Shown: in pieces, positions 1 to 3,939 of the stretch
How the letters are laid out: the number at the start of each line of letters is the position of its first letter
How positions within the stretch are numbered: the stretch's first letter is position 1
NCBI GenBank assembly: GCA_020350085.1
Contig: CP070706.1
Span: forward strand, 1,176,385 to 1,182,023
Origin: Acidobacteriota bacterium
GTDB taxonomy: Bacteria; Acidobacteriota; Polarisedimenticolia; J045
Length of the DNA: 5,639 bases
Direction: 5' to 3'
Translations under genes and position numbers: made by a program
Notes under the pieces: generated by a model
Databases searched by the model: none
What the model saw: the letters and a program-made list of their open reading frames with translations, nothing else
Told to the model about the DNA's origin: nothing

Positions 1-31
1 CGAGCTGAAGGCGGAGCGGGAGCGCGGCTAG
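1..31 (+). CDS. Probable C-terminal tail of a plus-strand gene (5' truncated by window)
   Basis: Reading from base 2, nine codons encode ELKAERERG followed by a TAG stop at 29-31. All nine codons end in G or C, as expected for coding sequence in GC-rich DNA, and the other two plus-strand frames have less biased third positions. A short, highly charged helical tail is a common protein C-terminus. The gene would converge on the OPT transporter, whose stop lies at 90. Nine residues do not allow a family assignment, and chance cannot be excluded. Confidence 0.4.
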   Translation, partial: ELKAERERG

Positions 32-39
32 CGCCAGGC

Positions 40-65
40 CCGTGGAGCCACGTTGGGCTCCTCGG
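40..65. terminator. GC-rich hairpin in the convergent gap (possible bidirectional terminator)
   Basis: Bases 44-49 (GGAGCC) pair with 56-61 (GGCTCC) around a 6-nt loop. After one T/T mismatch, bases 40-42 pair with 63-65, giving a 6+3 bp stem. It lies between the presumed stop at 31 and the transporter stop at 90, where a shared terminator is expected. No T-run follows on either strand, so it is not a canonical intrinsic terminator; it could instead be a 3'-end stabilising hairpin. Confidence 0.35.
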
Positions 66-89
66 CGCGTGAAGCATTCATGAAGCCAG

Positions 90-2132
90 TCAGGCGTTCT
101 TCCTTGCGGCGCGGAGCGGCAGCCACACGAGCATCAGCAGCACGCCCAAGAACGCGATCAGGCCGAGCCAAGGCTCTGGCCCCAGTCCGAGCCATCCGCG
201 AGCGCTGTCCAGGAAGCTCGGCACCTCGTCTGCTTTGAGTCCCATTGACTCCATGCGGCTGACGTAATCCGGATCGGAAGGCAACGCCGTGCCCAACAGG
301 TTGTACCCCAAGACGATGAAGGCGATGACCACGGCCGTCAGGGCACCGCCGGCGATCAAGCCGCTGGAGATCAGTACGCCGGTGTTCTCGGCCTTGAGCT
401 TCTCGTCTCGAGTCGCGTTCTTCTTCTCGAGCGCGCTGTCCATCAACCAGCGATAGATACCGCCGACGAAGATGCCGGCCGTGGCATAGAACGGCAGGTA
501 CATGCCGACGGCGACGAGCATCGGTGACGGGGCCTTGATCAAGATCAGTCCGAGGGCGAAGAACATTCCGGCAATCACGAGCGGCCACGACATCTCACCG
601 CCGACGATACCTTTGGTCATCAGCGCCATGAGGTTGGCCTGCGGGGCGGAGAGCTGATCCGAGCCGATGGTGTACGTCTTGTCGAGAGCGAGCAGCACCG
701 CCGGTAGGATCAGCGCCGCGGGGATCACGCCGATGATCTCACCGACCTGCATGCGCCACGGCGTACCGCCCAGAACGTGCCCCACCTTGAGGTCCTGCAT
801 CATGTCACCGGCGATGCCGCAAGCGCAGCAGATCACACCGGCCACGCCCAGCACGCCCGCAATGCCTGCGGCGCCCGTGACGTTGAGCACCAACATCAGC
901 AGTGCAGCGATGATCAGCGTGGAGAGCGTCAGACCCGAGATCGGGTTGTTCGAGCTGCCGATCAGTCCGACGAGGTAGCCCGCGACGGCGGTGAACAGAA
1001 AGCCGAGCAGAACCATCAGTACCGTGAGTACGACCGAGCCACCCCAGCTAGCCGTGAAATACTTGTAGAGGAAGAAGAGCGCGACGGACATCACGATGAT
1101 CGCCATGCCGACGCGCTTGAGATTCAGGTCGATCTCGAGCCTGTTGGCGCCGGCCTTCGCGCCACCTCCGGCGCTGATCTCGGCGAATCCTTTGGAAATG
1201 CCGGAGACCAGCTGCATGCGCAGCGTGTAGAGCGTGTAGAACGCCGCGACGATCATCGCACCGACGGCCAGCGGCTTGACCTGGTTGTCGTAGACCGCGG
1301 ACGCGACATCGAGCCAGCCCGTGCCTTCGGAGATGCGCGATGCGAGTTCGGGCTGCAGGAACAACGCCAGTGGCGCCAGGAACCAATGCCCGAGCAACGC
1401 GCCGGCAAACACGACCGCCGAGACTCTGGTGCCGACGATGAAGCCGACACCGAACAGTGCCGGAAGCGCGCCGGGCGACTCGAATCGGATTCCGCCCTTG
1501 TATTCCGTCGTGGTGCCGAGCATCTCGATGCGTGACTTCCACGTGAACGGGATGAACTTCTCGGCGGAGTCTTTGATCAAGTACAGACCGCGCGAGTTGA
1601 CGAACACTTCCCACAGCGCTGCCAGTCCCATCGAGCCGAACACGTACTTCGCGCCGGTCTGGCCGCCCTGGCCCGCCTTGACGATCTCGGCTGCGGCCAT
1701 ACTTTCTGGGAACGGGAGCCCCGCCTCCTCGACGAGAGGGCGGCGCAGCATGATGACGAACAGCACGCCGAGAACCCCGCCGATCAGCATGATCATGGCG
1801 CTCTCGTAGAGGTGAATCTGCTCCCACACGCCCGCGATGACGAACGCCGGAATTGTGAAGATCGCGCCGGCTACGAGCGCTTCACCGACGCTCGCCGAAG
1901 TACGGGCGACGTTCTCCTCGAGAATCGTGCCCCGCAGTGGGCGAAGGGCAGCCATGGCGTCCACCGCCGCGGGGAACGTCGCGGCAACGGTCAGTCCGAC
2001 CTTCATTCCCAGGTAGGCGTTGGCCGCTCCGAGAACGACCGCCATCACCGTCCCCAGAAAGACCGCCTTGAACGTCAGCTCCGCCATCGATCGATCGGCG
2101 GGCACGTACGGCTTGAACTCCTTGTCAGCCAT
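90..2132 (-). CDS. OPT family oligopeptide transporter
   Basis: This is a polytopic inner-membrane carrier of the oligopeptide transporter (OPT) family. Characterised members import short peptides or metal chelates, usually coupled to protons; the substrate here cannot be read from sequence. The 680-residue product is almost entirely hydrophobic helices, about 16 by eye, typical of the family. Landmarks are NAYLGMKVGLTVAATFPAA (38-56), the EENVARTSASVGEALVAGAIFTIPA stretch near 72-96, SSNNPISGLTLSTL (393-406), the hallmark GDMMQDLKVGHVLGGTPWR (442-460) and MYLPF (544-548). Hydrophilic loops lie at about 310-338, 566-585 and 614-652, the last just before the final helix. The ATG at 2132-2130 is preceded by GGGAGG with 6 nt spacing, and the protein has the usual bacterial OPT length, so it looks complete and intact. 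It lies 95 nt downstream of pepD on the same strand, probably co-transcribed, which favours a peptide substrate over a siderophore (inference). Confidence 0.93.
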   Translation of the reverse strand: MADKEFKPYVPADRSMAELTFKAVFLGTVMAVVLGAANAYLGMKVGLTVAATFPAAVDAMAALRPLRGTILEENVARTSASVGEALVAGAIFTIPAFVIAGVWEQIHLYESAMIMLIGGVLGVLFVIMLRRPLVEEAGLPFPESMAAAEIVKAGQGGQTGAKYVFGSMGLAALWEVFVNSRGLYLIKDSAEKFIPFTWKSRIEMLGTTTEYKGGIRFESPGALPALFGVGFIVGTRVSAVVFAGALLGHWFLAPLALFLQPELASRISEGTGWLDVASAVYDNQVKPLAVGAMIVAAFYTLYTLRMQLVSGISKGFAEISAGGGAKAGANRLEIDLNLKRVGMAIIVMSVALFFLYKYFTASWGGSVVLTVLMVLLGFLFTAVAGYLVGLIGSSNNPISGLTLSTLIIAALLMLVLNVTGAAGIAGVLGVAGVICCACGIAGDMMQDLKVGHVLGGTPWRMQVGEIIGVIPAALILPAVLLALDKTYTIGSDQLSAPQANLMALMTKGIVGGEMSWPLVIAGMFFALGLILIKAPSPMLVAVGMYLPFYATAGIFVGGIYRWLMDSALEKKNATRDEKLKAENTGVLISSGLIAGGALTAVVIAFIVLGYNLLGTALPSDPDYVSRMESMGLKADEVPSFLDSARGWLGLGPEPWLGLIAFLGVLLMLVWLPLRAARKNA

Positions 2133-2227
2133 GAGTGGCCTCCCGGGCTTCCTTCTCGCTGAGAGTGGTGCTTCTTCGAGCCCTCGTCTTCGCGGGCGTC
2201 GATGCTATCACAAGCCAACCCTGTGGT
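2133..2227 (-). other. pepD-OPT intergenic gap without a clear terminator
   Basis: These 95 nt separate the pepD stop (TAA at 2230-2228) from the transporter start. I see only weak short stems, no stem followed by a T-run and no convincing -35/-10 pair; the one clear element is the transporter Shine-Dalgarno site. This fits read-through from pepD into the transporter, although a weak internal promoter is not excluded. Confidence 0.4.
2139..2144 (-). promoter_or_regulatory. Ribosome binding site of the OPT transporter gene
   Basis: On the minus strand GGGAGG lies 6 nt before the ATG at 2132-2130. It supports this start and shows the gene has its own initiation site rather than being translationally coupled to pepD. 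Confidence 0.65.
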
Positions 2228-3679
2228 TTATGGCAGTTCCTCGAGCACCGCTGTCAGGACCCGATAGAACTTCTCGACGGACTCGACCTTGACGCGCTCG
2301 TCGGGTGAGTGCGGGAACTCGATCTGGGGCCCGAACGAGATCATGTCCATGCCGGGGTATTTCTCGGCGATGATGCTGCACTCGAGCCCCGCATGGATCG
2401 CGCCGATCCGAGGGTTGCTGCCGAGCACTTTCTCGTGCGTGCGCTGGAACACCCCCAGTAACTCCGAGTCTATGTTGGGCTGCCAGCTGGGGTAGCCGTC
2501 ACCCTGCTCAACGCGCGCGCCGGCAAGCTGTGCCGCCGCTCGAATCCGCTGACAAAGCGCTCCGAGAGCCGTCATCACCGAGCTGCGCGAGCTGATCAGC
2601 ACGCTCAGCTGCTCGTCCTCAACGCCGACTAGGGCCACGTTCGTGCTGGTCTCGACGAGGCCCTCGATGTCGTTGCTCATCATGATGACGCCGTGCGGCA
2701 ACGCGTTGATCAACCCGAGCGCACGGCCCGTCGTGGCTTCGTCCCACACCTGTTGCGGCACACCAGAGTGTTGGACTTGGTAGTCGAGCTTCGGATCGAC
2801 TGTCCGCCACTCGTTCTGCGCTGCTCGCAGCTCTTTCTCGATCGATGACCGAATCGCCGCGCTCTCGTTTGCCGGGACGACCACCTTCGCAGACGCCTCG
2901 CGCGGTATCGCGTTGTGGGCGCTGCCGCCCTTGATCTCCGCGAGAAGAAAGCGATGCTCCAACGAGACGGCGAACAGTGCTCGGACCAGCAGCTTGATCG
3001 CGTTGCCCCTCTGAAGATGGATGTCGACGCCAGAGTGCCCTCCACGAAGGCCCCTGACCGCGATCGAGAGGGCCTTCGATGCGGGCGGTGCCTCGATGCC
3101 AGCGATCGACAAGTAGAGCCGACTGTCGACTCCGCCAGCGCAGCCGATGGTCAGCACCCCTTCTTCTTCCGAGTCCGTGTTGATCAGTCGACGTCCCTCG
3201 AGCATGTTCCCGGCAAGCCCCGAGGCACCCGTCATCCCGGTCTCCTCGTCAACGGTAAACAGCAGCTCGAGCGGTCCGTGCTCGAGATCCTTCGCCTCCA
3301 TGATGGCCAGCATCGTGGCGATTCCGATGCCATTGTCCGAGCCGAGCGTGGTGCCGGTCGCCTTGAGGTATTCACCGTCTCGTCGAGGCTTGATCGGGTC
3401 CTTGTCAAAGTCGTGATCGACATCGGAGTTCTTCTCGTTGACCATGTCCATGTGACCTTGGAGTATCGTCACAGCCACTTGCTCGCGTCCGCTCGAGGGT
3501 GGCTTGCGCACGACGACGTTGCCGGTGTCATCGACCTGGTAGTCGAGCCCGCTTCTCTTCGTGACTTGGATCACGTACTCACGCATCGCCTGCTCTTTCT
3601 TGGAGCCGCGGGGAATCGTCAGAATGTGATCGAAATGGCGCCACAGCGACTTGGGTTCGAAATCAGCAACGAAAGTCAT
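2228..3679 (-). CDS. pepD: Aminoacyl-histidine dipeptidase (M20 family, PepD type)
   Basis: This is a cytosolic di-metal dipeptidase that cleaves Xaa-His (carnosine-like) and other dipeptides, releasing free amino acids. The 483 residues match the family size (about 485 in E. coli PepD). Visible active-site elements are GHMDMV with H76 and D78, SDNGIG with bridging D115, DEETGM with general base E145 and metal ligand E146, NTDSEEE with D169, and FPHSPDE with H457. Each is offset by four from the E. coli PepD numbering I recall. RGGHSGVDI (212-220) and HAGLECSII (429-437) are further conserved blocks; the dimerisation (lid) domain should span roughly 185-390. I chose the ATG at 3679 because AGGAG precedes it by 6 nt. 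An in-frame ATG at 3736 would add 19 non-conserved residues and would place a strong hairpin inside the coding sequence. It is the upstream gene of a likely pepD-OPT operon and is divergent from the secreted protease. Confidence 0.94.
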   Translation of the reverse strand: MTFVADFEPKSLWRHFDHILTIPRGSKKEQAMREYVIQVTKRSGLDYQVDDTGNVVVRKPPSSGREQVAVTILQGHMDMVNEKNSDVDHDFDKDPIKPRRDGEYLKATGTTLGSDNGIGIATMLAIMEAKDLEHGPLELLFTVDEETGMTGASGLAGNMLEGRRLINTDSEEEGVLTIGCAGGVDSRLYLSIAGIEAPPASKALSIAVRGLRGGHSGVDIHLQRGNAIKLLVRALFAVSLEHRFLLAEIKGGSAHNAIPREASAKVVVPANESAAIRSSIEKELRAAQNEWRTVDPKLDYQVQHSGVPQQVWDEATTGRALGLINALPHGVIMMSNDIEGLVETSTNVALVGVEDEQLSVLISSRSSVMTALGALCQRIRAAAQLAGARVEQGDGYPSWQPNIDSELLGVFQRTHEKVLGSNPRIGAIHAGLECSIIAEKYPGMDMISFGPQIEFPHSPDERVKVESVEKFYRVLTAVLEELP

Positions 3680-3685
3680 GATCGT

Positions 3686-3690
3686 CTCCT
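3686..3690 (-). promoter_or_regulatory. Ribosome binding site that sets the pepD start
   Basis: On the minus strand AGGAG ends 6 nt before the ATG at 3679. It decides between this start and the longer in-frame ATG at 3736, which lacks comparable support. Confidence 0.7.
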
Positions 3691-3697
3691 CGGCCGC

Positions 3698-3730
3698 GCA
3701 GGCTCGTGAGTTGCAGGCCACGAGCCCTGC
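3698..3730. promoter_or_regulatory. Strong inverted repeat upstream of the pepD ribosome binding site
   Basis: Bases 3701-3708 (GGCTCGTG) are perfectly complementary to 3719-3726 (CACGAGCC) around a 10-nt loop. Past a single bulged C at 3727, bases 3698-3700 (GCA) also pair with 3728-3730 (TGC), giving 11 pairs. In a pepD transcript the stem ends 7 nt before the AGGAG site, so it would be a 5'-leader hairpin. As DNA it could also be a dyad-symmetric operator. The pairing is seen directly; function is inferred. Confidence 0.5.
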
Positions 3731-3757
3731 TTTCATTGTTCGGGATCGTCTGAGATG

Positions 3758-3770
3758 CCCCGAGGCGGGG
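3758..3770. repeat. Short inverted repeat CCCCG-AGG-CGGGG
   Basis: This is a perfect 5-bp stem with a 3-nt loop in the divergent intergenic region. It is small and all GC in the stem, so it may occur by chance in such DNA. It falls within the presumed pepD leader, about 80 nt before the pepD start. Confidence 0.3.
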
Positions 3771-3785
3771 ATTCACAGGCGGCGG

Positions 3786-3791
3786 ATTGTA
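3786..3791 (-). promoter_or_regulatory. Candidate -10 element for the pepD operon
   Basis: The minus strand reads TACAAT here, five of six matches to the sigma-70 -10 consensus, in one of the few AT-richer patches of the intergenic region. It would start transcription near 3779 and give a leader of about 100 nt containing the hairpins at 3758-3770 and 3698-3730. No good -35 hexamer lies 16-18 nt upstream, so the call is weak. Confidence 0.25.
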
Positions 3792-3813
3792 ACGCGGATT
3801 ACTGGGGTAGACT
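3787..3813 (+). promoter_or_regulatory. Weak candidate promoter for the S8 protease gene
   Basis: TTGTAA at 3787-3792 and TAGACT at 3808-3813 each match the sigma-70 hexamers at four of six positions, but their spacing is only 15 nt. If used, transcription would start near 3820, inside the first of three stem-loops, leaving a leader of about 120 nt. The TTGTAA overlaps the minus-strand TACAAT, so the two directions could compete. This is a suggestion only. Confidence 0.15.
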
Positions 3814-3814
3814 C

Positions 3815-3833
3815 ACGACCTCGAGCAGGTCGT
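3815..3833. repeat. Stem-loop 1 upstream of the S8 protease gene
   Basis: ACGACCT at 3815-3821 is perfectly complementary to AGGTCGT at 3827-3833 around the 5-nt loop CGAGC. It is the first of three consecutive inverted repeats with loops of equal size. It may be a leader RNA hairpin or an operator dyad. Confidence 0.45.
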
Positions 3834-3837
3834 CCGG

Positions 3838-3860
3838 ATTGAGGCTGCAGGAGCCTCGAT
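3838..3860. repeat. Stem-loop 2 upstream of the S8 protease gene
   Basis: GAGGCT at 3841-3846 pairs perfectly with AGCCTC at 3852-3857 around the 5-nt loop GCAGG. The stem extends outward through a T-G wobble and two A-T pairs to 3838 and 3860, nine pairs in all. It starts 4 nt after stem-loop 1 ends. No T-run follows it, so an intrinsic terminator is unlikely. Confidence 0.45.
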
Positions 3861-3876
3861 TCGCAGTAGATTGACG

Positions 3877-3897
3877 GGCGGTCGGACTGCGGCCGCC
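3877..3897. repeat. Stem-loop 3 upstream of the S8 protease gene
   Basis: Bases 3877-3884 (GGCGGTCG) pair with 3890-3897 (CGGCCGCC's inner bases, read CGGCCGCC) as eight pairs including one T-G wobble, around the 5-nt loop GACTG. The alternative small hairpin CCTG-AGGG-CAGG at 3896-3907 would compete with its right arm. It ends about 28 nt before the protease Shine-Dalgarno site. Confidence 0.38.
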
Positions 3898-3925
3898 TGA
3901 GGGCAGGACTTGAGTTCGCCTGATG

Positions 3926-3933
3926 AGGAGGAG
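3926..3933 (+). promoter_or_regulatory. Ribosome binding site of the S8 protease gene
   Basis: AGGAGGAG, a near-consensus Shine-Dalgarno sequence, ends 6 nt before the ATG at 3940. It fixes the protease start directly before a clear signal peptide and predicts strong initiation. Confidence 0.75.
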
Positions 3934-3939
3934 TCACGA

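Larger units (their letters stand above)
3680..3939. other. Divergent intergenic control region between pepD and the S8 protease gene
   Basis: These 260 bp separate two divergent starts and must hold the promoters of both units. They contain five inverted repeats (3698-3730, 3758-3770, 3815-3833, 3838-3860, 3877-3897), both Shine-Dalgarno sites and weak promoter-like hexamers near 3786-3813. I see no credible small gene and no tRNA. Divergent arrangement leaves room for one regulator acting on secretion of the protease and on peptide uptake, but no regulator gene is in the window. Confidence 0.6.

Noticed and set aside
777..1535. Plus-strand open frame of about 250 codons opposite the OPT gene
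   Set aside because: The product is an unordered Arg/Asp/His/Gln-rich mix typical of reading the complement of a GC-rich gene; no Shine-Dalgarno site or recognisable motif. The opposite strand encodes a clear OPT protein.
1048..1827. Minus-strand open frame of about 260 codons in another frame of the OPT gene
   Set aside because: Arg-rich composition with no hydrophobic pattern or motif; a frame-shadow of the transporter, whose own frame is intact throughout.
2915..3709. Plus-strand open frame of about 264 codons opposite pepD
   Set aside because: It overlaps the full conserved N-terminal catalytic domain of PepD and shows no family motif; explained by antisense of a GC-rich gene.
3680..3736. 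Longer pepD start giving 19 extra N-terminal residues
   Set aside because: The extra residues have no counterpart in PepD, the region forms a strong hairpin, and AGGAG is correctly placed for the ATG at 3679.
3838..3860. Stem-loop 2 as an intrinsic terminator
   Set aside because: No T-run follows on either strand, and no gene ends nearby; it lies between two divergent starts.
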